From the NCBI RefSeq assembly GCF_000283155.1, contig NW_004454177.1, forward strand, positions 27,942,051 to 28,006,050: a stretch of DNA of 64,000 nt, written 5' to 3'. The notes below the pieces were generated by a model that worked only from the letters and a program-made list of their open reading frames with translations, was not told the DNA's origin and made no database searches. Positions 11,085 to 22,224 of the stretch are shown here, one piece after another. The position numbers and the translations under genes were made by a program. This DNA is from Ceratotherium simum simum. Taxonomy: Eukaryota; Chordata; Mammalia; Perissodactyla; Rhinocerotidae. How positions within the stretch are numbered: the stretch's first letter is position 1; the number at the start of each line of letters is the position of its first letter.

Positions 11085-11288
11085 CTTTTTTTTTTTATTT
11101 TTTTACTTGTGAGGAAGATTTGCTCTGAGCTAACATCTGTTGCCAATCTTCCTCTATTTTGTATGTGGGTCACCACCACAACATGGCTTGATAAGTGGTG
11201 TAGGTCTGTGCCTGGTATCCAAACCTGCAAACCTGGGCCACCAAAGCAGAGTGCATCGGACTTAACCACTACGCCACAGGGCTGGCCC
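11085..11288 (-). mobile_element. ERE SINE, older short form, inserted in a MIR
   Basis: Reverse ERE: T-rich start, GAGGAAGATTTGCTCTGAGC, TAACATCTGTTGCC, TTTTGTATGTGGGTC, ACATGGCTTGAT and a GGGCTGGCCC end. Imperfect flanking duplications CCAGAATCCCTT (11073-11084) and CCAGAACCCTTA (11289-11300) have diverged, so it is older than the 7.8 and 16.8 kb copies. Confidence 0.9.
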
Positions 11289-11300
11289 CCAGAACCCTTA

Positions 11301-11889
11301 TTCTTAACCACGAGGACACAAGACTTCTTTTCCTATTCAATTGTATTTTCCACTCTTTCTGTAAAATCACTCCATTATTTAATCAAAATATTTTAAAAAG
11401 CACAGGAATGGTTTTACCATCTCCAGATTTTATTCCTATTCTATTTTCCATTCATTATTTCATTCACTGGAAAAACATCTTCAGATAAGGAAAAACATCT
11501 TCAGATAAGCTTGATTTTCAGCTCCCAGTGGGTTTGGGGCCACATCAAACCTTCCCACTGTGCTAATGCTTTAGAAAAGAGCAAATTTGATGTGTGGGCA
11601 GTGTTTTTGTCTTAAGCCATTGAGCTCTTGTAGGATCAATCCAATTAAATGTCATTGGGGACCCGCATTAACCGAAGGAGACTCTAAAGAGATTCAAAGG
11701 CCATGCTTCTCTTAAGAGCTCTGCCAAGACCTTCACCATTTAGATTTCTCCTAGATCTTCTCTAGGGTTTCTCTCCTGAGTTTATGTCCTCCTCCAGCTC
11801 TCCCTATTGCTAATCTCTTTTTTTTGAAAGCAAAGTCTTCATACTTAATAAATTCAACTCAATTCACAATTGCCCTTCCCTTGGCCAGT
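11301..11889. other. Unique stretch with a 20-bp tandem duplication
   Basis: Contains GGAAAAACATCTTCAGATAA twice in tandem, at 11469-11488 and 11489-11508, identical over 20 bases. From about 11710 the sequence begins to resemble distal L2, weakly. Confidence 0.55.
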
Positions 11890-12216
11890 ATCCTCCCCCA
11901 ATATCTGCATGGCAGGTTCCTTCTTTATCACACAGACCTCAGTTCAAATATCACCTCTCAAGAGAACACTTCCCCTCTCTGATCACCCCACCTAACGTCT
12001 CCCTCTCCTTGTTTTATTTTCTCCTGACCCCATCTGTCTGAAATTATCCTGTTTGCATACTTGTTCATTTATCTATTGTATAACTCTTTCTCTAGAATGT
12101 TAAGCCTTACAAAAGCAGGAGCTTCACCTCTGTCTTATATACTGGCATATCTGCAGCATCTAGAAGAATGCCTGGCGCATAGTAGACCCTCAATAAACGG
12201 CTGTTGAATGAAAGGA
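11890..12216 (+). repeat. L2 3' end
   Basis: Forward L2: CAGTTCAAATATCACCTCTC, TGTCTGAAATTATCCTGTTTG, a CTAGAATGTTAAGCC motif, AATGCCTGGCGCATAGTAG and CAATAAACGGCTGTTGAATG. A weaker extension upstream to about 11710 is possible. Confidence 0.88.
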
Positions 12217-12384
12217 GGAATGCCTATATGCAAAATACTTAACCCTCCTGCCCTTGCATTTAAATATTTTGCATGCTTTTGTTCTATTTTAATTTTCACA
12301 GTAAATGTTTTCAGTATCAGTTTTGACTCTACCACTAAAGTTTCTGGACGCTCTCCATCAGGGTATTAGCCTGAAGGACAGTAG
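12217..12384. other. Short unique spacer
   Basis: AT-rich DNA between an L2 and a MIR. Nothing is recognised. Confidence 0.35.
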
Positions 12385-12560
12385 ATGGGAGTCAGCAAGA
12401 TCCAGGTTTGATTCCAGGCCTCCCTGTTTCCCAGCTAAATGATTTTGAGCTTCAGTTTCCTCACCTATAAAAGGGGAATGCTCCAATCTACCTCATGGGA
12501 CCACTGTGAATGTGAAATGAGATGAGGTGTGCAAAAGCACCTGCAGTGCCATGCAACTTG
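12385..12560 (+). repeat. MIR SINE
   Basis: Forward MIR: AGGTTTGATTCCAGGCC, AGCTTCAGTTTCCTCACC, then TACCTCATGGGACCACTGTG and GAAATGAGATGAGG. Confidence 0.85.
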
Positions 12561-13139
12561 ATGTGTTCCTTATTCTCTCCTTACGTAGTTATTAAATATA
12601 TTTAACCTTTATAATTTTACCTCACTCCCCATAAATACTGAACAATTAGATTATTAATTTGCAAATAGAGAGTTTGGAATATATGGAAGTTCAGGAACAC
12701 TTTAGAATTCTCTATTCTCTTTCAAAAACCCAGGAGCCTTAAGGGCCAACTGTCAGGAAAGGTCAGTTAGAAGTTTAATTCTATTGCAATGCCTGGGGGT
12801 CAGCATCCTGCTGGCAGGAAATTCTGGGGAGATGGACGTAACTGACTTCTACCATCAGACCAAAGAGGTCAGTGTAAAGGTTAAGAGATCTAATCCCCTT
12901 TGAGTCAATGGACTGAAGTCAAATCTCAGAGTTGATTTTAATCTTCTGAAATGAGATCATCAAAATAGCTCTCTGCTCCTCAGGGCAAGCATCTCTTACT
13001 TCTAGATCCCTTTTGCTCCGTTATATTCCTCTGCCTGTATAAATGGGGGCTCTTCTGTGGGAAGTCCATAGGTAGAAGTTTCCATCTATCTCTTTTCTTT
13101 TACCCTCTCCCTATTTTGTGGCCTTTGTTAAGAAAGATC
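12561..13139. other. Unique stretch, no gene recognised
   Basis: No repeat or exon signature that I can name. Confidence 0.35.
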
Positions 13140-13300
13140 ACAGTGGGAGATAGTGGAGAAAGCTCCAGAGTCCAGAAAACAAGGATATATATCACTCCTT
13201 AGCTACTCTATGATCTTATGCAAGTCACATAACCACTCTGGGACTCTGCGTCTGCACCGGTAATAGGGATAATAACAACTATTCTAACTACATAGCTCAT
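13140..13300 (+). repeat. MIR SINE, diverged
   Basis: Forward MIR-like order: AGTGGAGAAAGCTCCAGAGTC, CTATGATCTTATGCAAGTCAC, ACTCTGGGACTCTGCG, then AATAGGGATAATAACAAC. Confidence 0.72.
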
Positions 13301-13319
13301 CCATTTATCATCACCCATG

Positions 13320-13470
13320 ACTTCCCTACCATCACATCCCAGTAGCCTATTGAGTAAAGTCCCAACTCAACTTGATGTAGATCCCAGTCTTCTTCTAGCC
13401 CTAACTCTCCTTGGCATTGTGCCTAGACATAGTGCTTTAATAAACACCAGTTGAGAGAATGAATGAAAAT
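13320..13470 (+). repeat. L2 3' end, diverged
   Basis: CCCAGTAGCCTATTGAG leads to a GTGCCTAGACATAGTGC motif and a TTGAGAGAATGAATGAAAATG tail typical of L2. Confidence 0.6.
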
Positions 13471-13710
13471 GAGAGGATCCAAGCAAGACAACTTTAAAAG
13501 AGCTATTTCTAACAAAAAGTCTTACTTTAACAAAAATAGGACAGTGATTAAAATCTCTCATATTTCAGGTCTCAGTACAGAGATGTGAATGAAAAAGGAT
13601 GTGTAATGATAAACTCTCTAGCCGTTCCACAATTCGACACTCATGCTTTGACTAAGATCTACTTCTTTTCAACCTTACCTATTTCAAAACTTAGTTTAAA
13701 TTTCATCCCA

Positions 13711-13770
13711 TTCATTGATTCACTCAACAAAAATGTATTAAATGCTTTCAGGCTGGGCACCAGGGATCAT
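13711..13770 (-). repeat. L2 3' tail
   Basis: TTCATTGATTCACTCAACAA, then GTATTAAATGC and GGGCACCAGGGATC, is the reverse complement of the L2 terminus. Confidence 0.7.
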
Positions 13771-13849
13771 TACCTCCTTCAGGAATTCTTCAAGTGTGAA
13801 ATGCCTTTGTGGCAATCGTGCTGACCTCAGCCATATCTAAGTAAGATGA

Positions 13850-14005
13850 CCATAATCAAACAGTCTGGATTCCAGCCCAAGCTTTGCAATTTACATTCCA
13901 TTTGACATCTCTTTCCTCATCTGTCAGGTGGGGAAAGTACTAACCTTATGAGCTTATTGGAAATGTAAGTTACAATCATACATCTAAAAGCACGTAGCAT
14001 GAGGG
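13850..14005 (+). repeat. MIR SINE, diverged
   Basis: GTCTGGATTCCAGCCCAAGC, TCTTTCCTCATCTGTCAGG, and a TATTGGAAATGTAAG region follow MIR order. Confidence 0.65.
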
Positions 14006-15685
14006 TTGCAGCACAGCAGAAGACGAGCCCATGTGAATACCTGCCTTATCCTGGCCTCTCTTGGACCAAATCTAAACCATTCTCACCTGTAGTAGAGTCT
14101 TTATTTTGCTGAAATGCATTGTATTACAGCAAAGGTAACAACAATTATCGTAAGCCAGAACAGATATTTGCTGCTCACTGCCTTACAGGCATTCCCTGTT
14201 TCTTTTTTCTGGCCCCTGTGGCCTCCACCTCTACACTACTCACCCCCCTCTCCTGTTATTATACCCTGGAAGGGATCTCACAAAAGGCTGCTCCTGTCAA
14301 GTGGTCTCAGGATGAAAACAGAAAAAAAAAAAAAAAAGATCAGAGCATGGAGACAGCAGCATCCTCTTTACAGCTTTCTCACCTGTGAAAGTGAGAGGCT
14401 GGAGGCATCACCCCAAATTATCCAATCAACCTAAAGGGGTGACCATTTGTTCTTCTCTTGCAAAAACGTTAAACAATAGGAAAGAGATGAATCTTGCGTT
14501 TTACTCCTCTAGGAACGGTTCTTAGTGGAGAATACAATCAAGTGAAATTCAAGTTCCATTTGACCCAAGTTCTCGTAAAATAAACACACCTCAAATGGAG
14601 GGTGATGGGAATCTCATTACTTAGAATTGGACAAATAACCTAAGGCAGTATGATCATAACCTGGCAGCGGCAGTGGTTTTCTCAGCAAACTGCCTGAACC
14701 TCTACTGGGAACGTTTAACACCACTTGTATTTTGAAATCACAGGCTACATCTACTGGCAATAAAGACTGTTATCTCTCCGATTCATTGCAGTTGCACAAA
14801 CACCAGTTAATTCAGCTATAACACATCTGCCCAGAGAAATATTTACTTTTGGAGCCTCCCGGGTACACTTTAAATTTCTCCTAATTGCTACCCATTGAGT
14901 TCTAAGTTTAAGTGCTGTTGAGATGGACTTTAGGTCCTTATTCTGTACTCAGAATTTCACCACTGTACAAATGCAAAGAGCAAATTCTGAATGATGTAGC
15001 TGTGCATTTAGGAACTGTTTCCTTCCTCCAATTGCACAGATGAGACCTCTGAACCTAAGAAGACGAGTTTTTCTCACCGCTCATTTGACTTCTCAGTAGA
15101 GCAAATGGACGATAAACGTTTCTCAAGGATCACAAAGAGACTAACATTCATGCTTCCTGCTTGAGAATTAGATTTCTTAACTACTCAAGCTGTAGGAAAT
15201 GAATTCTCAGGACACCTCTTTAAATTGTGAGAGTAACAAGCATTCTTATTCCATTAAAATGATAAGACAACTGAGTCAGAGGAAGATCAGTTTCAGAGGA
15301 GGCACAGGAAATAAAACCTGGCAGATCTCATTCTCAGAGGAGGTGTAATTATGAAGATATCTCAATGAACGTAACTTATTTATTTTGCGCCTTCCAAAAC
15401 CCTAATTATACATATTTTTTCTAGATCCTTTATGCCTTTAAGAAGCAAGGTAACGTAATATAATTCAGAACCAAGAAGCAGAGTTGAGGTGGGTAGGGGA
15501 GAAAGAAGGAGTAGTAACATTGGACCCTAGGTTCTCAATGTTTTTGCATTAAGATCCACACTTCCCTGTGCACCATAACACACACCCATAAATCTCTTCC
15601 TTTCTCTCCTTCTCCTCAACCTCAGGAGCTCATAGTCCTTGGAGGGTCCAATGTCACAGTGCTCTGTCCTCTACATCTCTAGATT
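14006..15685. other. Long repeat-poor stretch, conserved-looking but untested
   Basis: No repeat is recognised over about 1.7 kb apart from an A-run at 14321-14337. Overlapping frames at 14114-14434 (106 codons, plus) end in lysine-rich translation of the A-run and are not convincing genes. The 14755-15200 part lacks transposon signatures and could hold a conserved noncoding element. That is only a guess. Confidence 0.4.
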
Positions 15686-15745
15686 TCTCATTTCCTTCCA
15701 CATCACACCCAACACCTTGTCTGGAGCACAATAAGTGTTTCTGTT
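15686..15745 (+). repeat. Possible L2 3' fragment
   Basis: CCTTGTCTGGAGCACAATAAG followed by TGTTTCTGTTGGC resembles the L2 terminus, weakly. Confidence 0.4.
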
Positions 15746-15989
15746 GGCAAATGCAGAAGAGGCCAGGAGAAGTCAAGGAGGACTCCTCACTCACCTGGCT
15801 TCATGCCAACCTTCAGATTTGGGATCATCTTCATTCCAGACTCCTACGAATATTTTTATTGCAGGACTGGAGTCCAGACTAGGTTGAAAAGTAATATATA
15901 GGGGTCATGTCATAGCTAATGAAATAAGATGACAGTCTAACACATAAGGAACTAGTGCCTTGTGAACATTTAGGCATCTTCTGGACACC

Positions 15990-16315
15990 AAACTACGAAC
16001 TTAATTGCAAACTCTTGGAGGAGAGAAAATGTGTCTCACCCATCTTTGCATCTGGGTGTCTGGCAGTTAACCTCCACTTGGAAGCCTCCCTAACCACTTA
16101 TTCTTCTATAAGGATGACTTATGTGGTCTTCTCTGCCCTCACATAGTACCATGTGCAAATGTCTATCATGGCAGTTGCCTCAGGGATTGTTATTCCTTAT
16201 GTATTTATCTGAACTTGATCATGAGTTCCTAATGACAAGCTCTGTGTTCTCAGTGTCTAATACAGTCTGGCCCATAGTAAATATGCAAGAAAGATTTCTT
16301 GGATAAATACATGTA
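15990..16315 (+). repeat. Two L2 3'-end fragments in tandem
   Basis: The first part (15990-16070) has AACTCTTGGAGGAGAG, AAATGTGTCTCACCC and ATCTTTGCATC. The second (about 16075-16315) has TTGATCATGAGTTCC, GTGTCTAATACAGTCTGG and CCCATAGTAAATATGCAAG. The repeated L2 3' anatomy suggests two insertions. Confidence 0.65.
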
Positions 16316-16746
16316 ACAGACATTCATTAGTGTTTGTTGAATTGAACATAATTGGATACATAACAGTAAAAAAATTTAAATAAAAATGACACTTGGAAAA
16401 AGCTTTTTAGTTTATGACTTCTTTGCATAGCACTGAGTATGCAGTGGTCATGTAAAATTGAGGAAATAATCTAATTTAAATTTAATTTCCATTTTAAATC
16501 AATTTTAAAAATTAGTCTGACCTTCGGCTCCCAAGGCCTGAAGTAAAGTAGCCTAAACCCAAAGCCAAATCAAACTAATGAATGGTTTTTAATAATAACC
16601 CCAAACAGAATTACTAACTCTTAGAGTAGAAAGAGTTTCAGTGCTCATCTGAGAATCAATACATGAACACTTTTTGCAATATCCCCACCAGAACCAGATG
16701 ATGAAACAACTTCTACCTGATTTCTCCTCCCAGCTTCATGACAGGT
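16316..16746. other. AT-rich unique spacer
   Basis: Nothing recognised except a weak L2-like TGTTTGTTGAATTGAAC near 16330. Confidence 0.4.
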
Positions 16747-17066
16747 CGACCTTCACTTCTTTTTTTTTTTTGTGAGGAAGATCAGCCCTGAGCTAACATC
16801 CATGCTAATCCTCCTCTTTGCTGAGGAGGACCAGCTCTGAGCTAACATCTATTGCCAATCCTCCTCCTTTTTTTTTTCCCCCCCGAAGCCCCAGTAGATA
16901 GCTGTATGTCATAGTCGCACATCCTTCTAGTTGCTGTATGTGGGACGCGGCCTCAGCATGGCCGGAGAAGCGGTGCGTCGGTGTGTGCCCGGATCCTAAC
17001 CCGGGCCGCCAGTAGCGGAGTGCGCTTAACAGCTAAGCCACGGGGCCGGCCCCGACCTTCACTTCT
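16747..17066. repeat. Target-site duplication pair of the third ERE
   Basis: CGACCTTCACTTCT occurs at 16747-16760 and 17053-17066, identical over 14 bases, immediately outside the ERE. Confidence 0.9.
16761..17052 (-). mobile_element. ERE SINE, long form, with perfect target duplication
   Basis: Same long-form layout as the copy at 7.8 kb, including two GAGCTAACATC units, CTTCTAGTTGCTGTATGTGG and a final GGGGCCGGCC. The perfect 14-bp flanking duplication CGACCTTCACTTCT is at 16747-16760 and 17053-17066. It lies in the same orientation as the other four EREs. Confidence 0.95.
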
Positions 17067-17812
17067 GAATCCAAAGAGGGATCGTAAGTTCCTCTTTGTA
17101 GTGATGGAAAATGTATCCCTATGATGTTCATGTAGTTTAGCCCTCCAGCAAAACACGGTGAAATTTTCTCCTGTTCTATATGGCACCTCTTTGAATACTT
17201 ACTGAGAAACATTGGATTTCTCCTTTTTCTCTCCAAGATAATCACTATGTCCCAGTTCCTCACTCTGATTCAAGGATTTCAGATCATGTCCCATCATGGT
17301 CATCCACCTCTAAACAAGCTCCCCAATATGTATGTCTAGTTAGATCACAAAGCAGCAAAGAGTGGAGGACAACTGTGCCAGCTGATAACTTTTTTTGTGA
17401 TTCTAATTGGTTGCTGACACCTGCCCTCACCCTGCCAAGTATATTTGTCTCTAGGGACTAAACAACAATATGGTGATCAAAGATTTTCCTTCATAAATCA
17501 CAACCATTTAAAACAAAGGGCAGAGTCTTCAGCAGTATTTACTTCAGAGTTTCCAAGGTTTGTAAACATTGTAAAATTTATTTCTGCTATAAAGATGCTT
17601 CTATTAGATTTTCCTGCCCATCCAACAATGGGAAGGCTGCGGACCACATGGATGGAGAGCCTGACTCTAAAAAGGTCTTTTGAATGTGATAATGATGCCA
17701 GGGTGCCAGGTCAAATGAACCATGATTAGATGGATGGATGAGCCTGGGGATGAGAGGGCACCCACTGTATATTTTGTCCTGTTTGCTTAGCAGTCAACTC
17801 TGACAAAGACCT
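17067..17812. other. Unique stretch
   Basis: No repeats recognised. Minus-strand frames around 16953-17263 run from unique DNA into the ERE and are not credible genes. Confidence 0.4.
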
Positions 17813-18382
17813 CATTCATTCATTAATTCATTCCAGAATTTATCTAGTAAGCCTCTATTATTGTCTAAGCACTTTACTCAGATATAAAAAGGATATAACA
17901 AAGAGCAAAACAGATACAGTCCCTGCCCTCATGGAATTTACAGTCTAGTATGAAAGACACACATTAAACAAATAAGCATACAAATACAGGATTGGAAACT
18001 ATAGTAAGTGCTTTGAAGGAAAACCAGGGAATACAATAAAACAGATAAAAGGGGACCAAATTTAGATTGGAGTGTACAGAGAAGGCCACTTCAAAGAAAA
18101 GACCTTAAAGATGAGTCCTGGAGAATGGGCACAATCTAGTCAACCTGAGTAAGGAGAAAACATTCTAGGAGTAACCAGCATGTGGTAACCATCTGGGATG
18201 GGAAAGAGCTTGGTGAAAGAAGGCCAGTGTGGTTTCAGAAGAGTGAGTCAAGGAGTAATGGGGTGGGATGAGGCAGGGGCTTTGTATGTTGGATTTAGTG
18301 TTTTTTAAAAAAATTTATTTTTACAGCAATGGAAAGCTACTTAAGGGTTTTTGAGGAAGGGAATGACATGATTGATTATTAG
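17813..18382 (-). repeat. L2 3' region, about 570 bp
   Basis: Reverse L2 read from its 3' tail: TTCATTCATTAATTCATTCC, CCCTGCCCTCATGGAATTTAC, AAGTGCTTTGAAGGAAAACC, GAAGGCCAGTGTGG, GCAATGGAAAGCTAC and GGGAATGACATGATTGA, in consensus order. Confidence 0.92.
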
Positions 18383-19194
18383 CACGGGATCTGGAGGCTT
18401 CCTGAGCCTTCCTCTTGTCCTACGAGTAAGCTCCGGCTAGACACGGAGTGTTTTTGTGTGCAGACAATTTGCCCACCCTAACCTGTCTTGTTTCCTGCCA
18501 CAGGTGTGACCCATTTATAAAATGCTTTTTCTCTTTTGAAATTCAAGCCATTTCTTCTGCAGATGTTATCACAGTGTAAATAATCTAGCTTCCTCTTTGC
18601 TACAGAAAATTTCAGGCGATGGAATTCAGGAAACTTGTGTCATGAAACACTGTCTGGCCCCAATTCCCAGGCACTCGGGCACGCTGGCTCAAAAGGATAC
18701 CTGATATGTCAACACAACTTATCCCCCTAAACAAGGCAGTTCAGCTCATTAACAAAGTACTTCCTCCTAGAGGTAATTTGAGTATCCTCTAAACGGATGA
18801 GATCTGCTGTGTTTCATTAATAAAGAAACATGTAATGCGGTTGCAGATCCGTATCTAGAAAAGGCTGCACAGTGGTTGCGTCTAATTGGGCAGGGAGAGG
18901 CACTGGTTTTGGTGTTGATCAGCATCAAGTCAACTGAAGTTTGTGAATGGGAAATCTGCTTTTAAGGAATGCTCCAGAATGGAAAGCAGTTATTTCATCC
19001 ACAGAAATGAAACATCCCTATCACAAACATATGCACTGAAGATAAACTAGAGATTGCCCATGCCTCAAAAGCATGTCTACACATCAGATGCCAAGTCATC
19101 AGAATGAAAGCCATCTCTGGGCAGCACCAAAAAGAATTAGAGCATTAATAAAAATAATGACACCACTTTTATGTTATCTCTTTTTAGCCAGAAA
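18383..19194. other. Repeat-free stretch, candidate conserved noncoding DNA
   Basis: About 800 bp with no transposon signature. It has AT-rich homeobox-like words (CATTAACAAAG, TTCATTAATAAAG) between less AT-rich blocks. This resembles many conserved noncoding regions, but conservation cannot be seen from one sequence. Confidence 0.35.
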
Positions 19195-19330
19195 ACACCA
19201 CTGTGGTATCCATATGAGAAGAATTATTATGCCTTTTGACAGCTAAGAAAAGACAGAGAGGGGTTAAATGGGTCCTCTGTAGTCATGTGGCCAGTTGTTG
19301 GTAACACTGGGTCTTTGACTTCTGATCCAC
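19195..19330 (-). repeat. MIR SINE fragment
   Basis: TATTATGCCTTTTGACAGC, AGAGAGGGGTTAAATGGG and a GTCATGTGGCCAGTTG segment follow reverse MIR order. Confidence 0.65.
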
Positions 19331-19374
19331 TTTCTATCTATACCCCACACTGTCTATTTTTATGACAGTAGTAC

Positions 19375-19595
19375 TAGCTGCCTTACGATTACTTTACACA
19401 CTCTCATGTAATCTCCGCAATCACACTGTGAGGTTGGCATGATTATTCCTGTTTTATGAATCAGGAATAGAGGCTCAGAAGTTAAATGATTTGCCCTCGG
19501 GCTTATAGCTAGCACAAGGGACTGGAATTGGAAAGCAGAGTTGCCTGTCCCCAACGTACATGTTCTTAACACTGTCACATTGCCACTCAGCCTCT
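19375..19595 (-). repeat. MIR SINE
   Basis: Reverse MIR: TTTACACACTCTCATGTAATC, CACACTGTGAGGTTGGCATG, AGAGGCTCAGAAGTTAAATG, CTAGCACAAGGGACTGG, GTTCTTAACACTGTCAC. Confidence 0.88.
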
Positions 19596-20439
19596 CTACA
19601 AGGCTAGCCATCTTTTCCTAAGCCAGAAGGGACAAATGGGCTGTTTGCTCATACAAGCCACAACAAAGAGAGGCAAAGTACTGAGGAACAGGTAATCGAT
19701 GTGTCCAAAGTGTAAATTCTGTGTAGGACAGACCAGGTCTCAGGGCAACAGGCACGAAAAGGGATACCGTCAAAATCTGTGTATTCACAAAGGCATGGAC
19801 ACAACGAACACGGGCTTGCCTGTGAAATTAAGAAGGGGACTGTCGTGTGTTGAGCACTCCTCCCACCCCCATATGCTTGCAGAGGGCAGGGCATGAGTTA
19901 TTTCATTTACTTTGCAAACATTGTGGAATATTCATTTTTGTGGTCATCCCTCTAGAGGCTTAGGCGTGTTGGGTGATGGTGTGAGATATCAAAGCTAGAA
20001 AGCTTTGGAGCTGGGATCCGTCTGTCTGAACCCGAGCCCAAGCTCTGAAGGATGAAAGAATTAGTTCTACACCATGTAAAAGAAAGTATTACTTGAGATG
20101 GCAAGAGTCAACTTAGATTCTTTATACCAGGGCATAGAATAGGGTGAAAAACCATAAAAAAGCTGAAAAAGGATCTAGATAAATCATAGTTGTTGATGCT
20201 GTAAAAGGCATCGTGGAAAGCCAGAGATGTTTATAATCTTATAAATTAAAATCACGGAAGGCAGCTATGTCCTCACACAGGCAGCCTTTGGTGCTGTCTC
20301 AGTGCCCTGCTTGGTTTATGACTTCCACATTTCACCCTCGTCAAGGGACTTCTTCCCTGGCTGGGGAACTTTTCATGGGGCTTGGACACAACCCACTCTG
20401 AAAGTTGACACCAACGCCACAATAGTGCCACAGAATGTT
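19596..20439. other. Unique stretch
   Basis: Nothing recognised with confidence. Open frames of 65-81 codons overlap on both strands at 19649-19896 and look incidental. Confidence 0.4.
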
Positions 20440-20515
20440 AAATCTTAGAAGGTGCTTAGAAGTCATCTGGTCCAACTCTCACATTTTACAAGAAGAGACT
20501 GAAGAAACCGGCCTA
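20440..20515 (-). repeat. Ancient SINE or L3-like fragment
   Basis: CTTAGAAGGTGCTTAGAAGTC, ATCTGGTCCAACTCTC and CATTTTACAAGAAGAGACTG match a widespread old mammalian repeat that I cannot assign safely to MIR, MamSINE or L3. The strand is tentative. Confidence 0.45.
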
Positions 20516-20534
20516 GTGTAAAGACATACCTGTT

Positions 20535-20768
20535 TACTAAGTGATTTATACTATGTCAGGCATGGTGCTAGGAGCTTGAAACACATTTATTCTAAACCTC
20601 ATAATGATCCTAGAGGAAGGTACAATTTTCCTTGTTTTACAGATAATGGAAAGCCAGGTTCAGGAAAGTTAGATGACTTGATCAAGGTCACACAGCTTGT
20701 AGGTGGTAGAGCCCAGATTCCAACCCACATTGTGTGAGTCCAAAGCCCATGCTATTTCTCCATACTCC
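20535..20768 (-). repeat. MIR SINE
   Basis: Reverse MIR: GTCAGGCATGGTGCTAGGAG, CCTCATAATGATCCTAGAGG, TTTTACAGATAATGG, AAGGTCACACAGCTTGTAGG, GAGTCCAAAGCCCATGC. Confidence 0.92.
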
Positions 20769-20824
20769 CTGCAATCGCTGTTTCTACGCTAGAGGCCCCG
20801 ATGGCCTGAGGCTAGGGAGAACCA

Positions 20825-20890
20825 GAACCACTTGGATCACCGTCAAAATAGAGATTCCCAGGCCCACCCGGGCATACCAAATCTCCCGTA
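20825..20890 (+). mobile_element. MER5-like fragment
   Basis: ACCACTTGGATCACC, then AGATTCCCAGGCCCACCCGG, then CAAATCTCC, matches the middle of MER5-type elements. The terminal repeats are missing. Confidence 0.5.
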
Positions 20891-22090
20891 GGCAAGGATC
20901 ATATCTTCTTCTTTTTCTTTGTGTCTTTCATTTTACATACTGAGTACATGGAAGGTACTGAGGATGTGCATTTGTAAAAGTCCCCTTTACCAGTGTAACA
21001 GGATTGAGAGCGGTCGATTTAGGTCATGTCCGGCCAACCTCAATCCTGATACAGGTTACTATGAGGTGGTTCCATTTGCAACTTTCTGTAAGAACTGCTA
21101 TTTTAACTTTTTTAACTTTGTTGTCCTGGCATCCAGTCATGAAGACATGCTGTGCTCCCAAACCAGAGGACACAAAAAGGCAAAATATCAAACCCAACAG
21201 GTAATGCAGGTCTCGTGCTGCTCTGATGATCTTTCCTAATGGGGAACCCAGAGCAGACTCACGTCCCACTACCCTCCCTGAGGCAGGTTCACTTCTATTT
21301 GCACAAGGAAAAGCACACACATCACTATGCTGCTATTGAAAAGGCCTTGGTGGCGAAAGTTGCTCATGATCCACTTTTATATGAGAGTCTGACATTTGGG
21401 CAGCAGGAAAAAAGAAATCAGTTCAAGCCAATGACATTTCTATGGGAATGGTCCCAGCTCCACAAAAGAGCCAGTGAAAGTGGCAGTTAACCCTGTGGTC
21501 GCCTTATTGTTCCGCATTCATGACTGGGAACACTAGGACCTCCTTGAGGAGGGCTCGGAGAAAGAGGCCTGCCACCTGTTACTAGGGATGACATCACCAC
21601 CCCAGCAACAGCCAACATTCTTTGTGCGGCCTGTGTGTGTGTATGTCGTTAATCAGCACTGGCTCCTCCGCAGGCCCATTCACTAAGGTCTCAACTGTCA
21701 GCACTCTGGCTTCAAAATTCCAAAGGGATCTGCCAAAATGCCTGGCCTCCATCCTAAAGGGAGCTGGCCCGTATTCAGAATCACCTTAGAAGGGAGGGGT
21801 GGTGTGGTGATGTTCTCTTGGTTTTTTGTTTCTGTTGTGTTTGTTTACAAGCCTGCTGGGGTTAAGTAGGAGAGGGGAAAGGGTAGAAGGGGCTGAGGGG
21901 AAGAGCAAGAAAAACCTACTTCATCCTATATAATGAGAATAGGAAAGAGGTCAGACAGAACACTTCCTTTTAACGCAAGTGTTGTAGCTCACTTCTCACT
22001 AGTTTTTATTTTTTTTAATTTTTTAATTGTTGGAAAATTCCTCTAAGAATTAACTGCAAATGGTGTAGCAGAATCAGATCTGCTACTGAG
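20891..22090. other. Mostly unique stretch
   Basis: No convincing repeat apart from a possible L2-like scrap at 20895-20960. Four open frames between 20919 and 21490 overlap on both strands, none with a domain. Confidence 0.4.
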
Positions 22091-22200
22091 TTGGAATCGT
22101 AGATGTTAGAGGTACAAGCAGAATCTTAGGCATCGCCTCCTCGTCTTACAGGTGAGTAAACTGAGGCCCAGAGACGATGTGTCTTGGCCACGGTCCTGTG
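22091..22200 (-). repeat. MIR-like fragment
   Basis: GTCTTACAGGTGAGTAAACTG then AGGCCCAGAGACGATG is the reverse MIR core. The rest is diverged. Confidence 0.6.
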
Positions 22201-22224
22201 TTGGCAATAGCTAGCTGCTTCCCA

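Noticed and set aside
16981..17052. tRNA gene suggested by a B-box-like GGTTCGGATCC in the EREs
   Set aside because: The motif belongs to the tRNA-derived SINE head. There is no complete cloverleaf, and the same block recurs in all five SINE copies.
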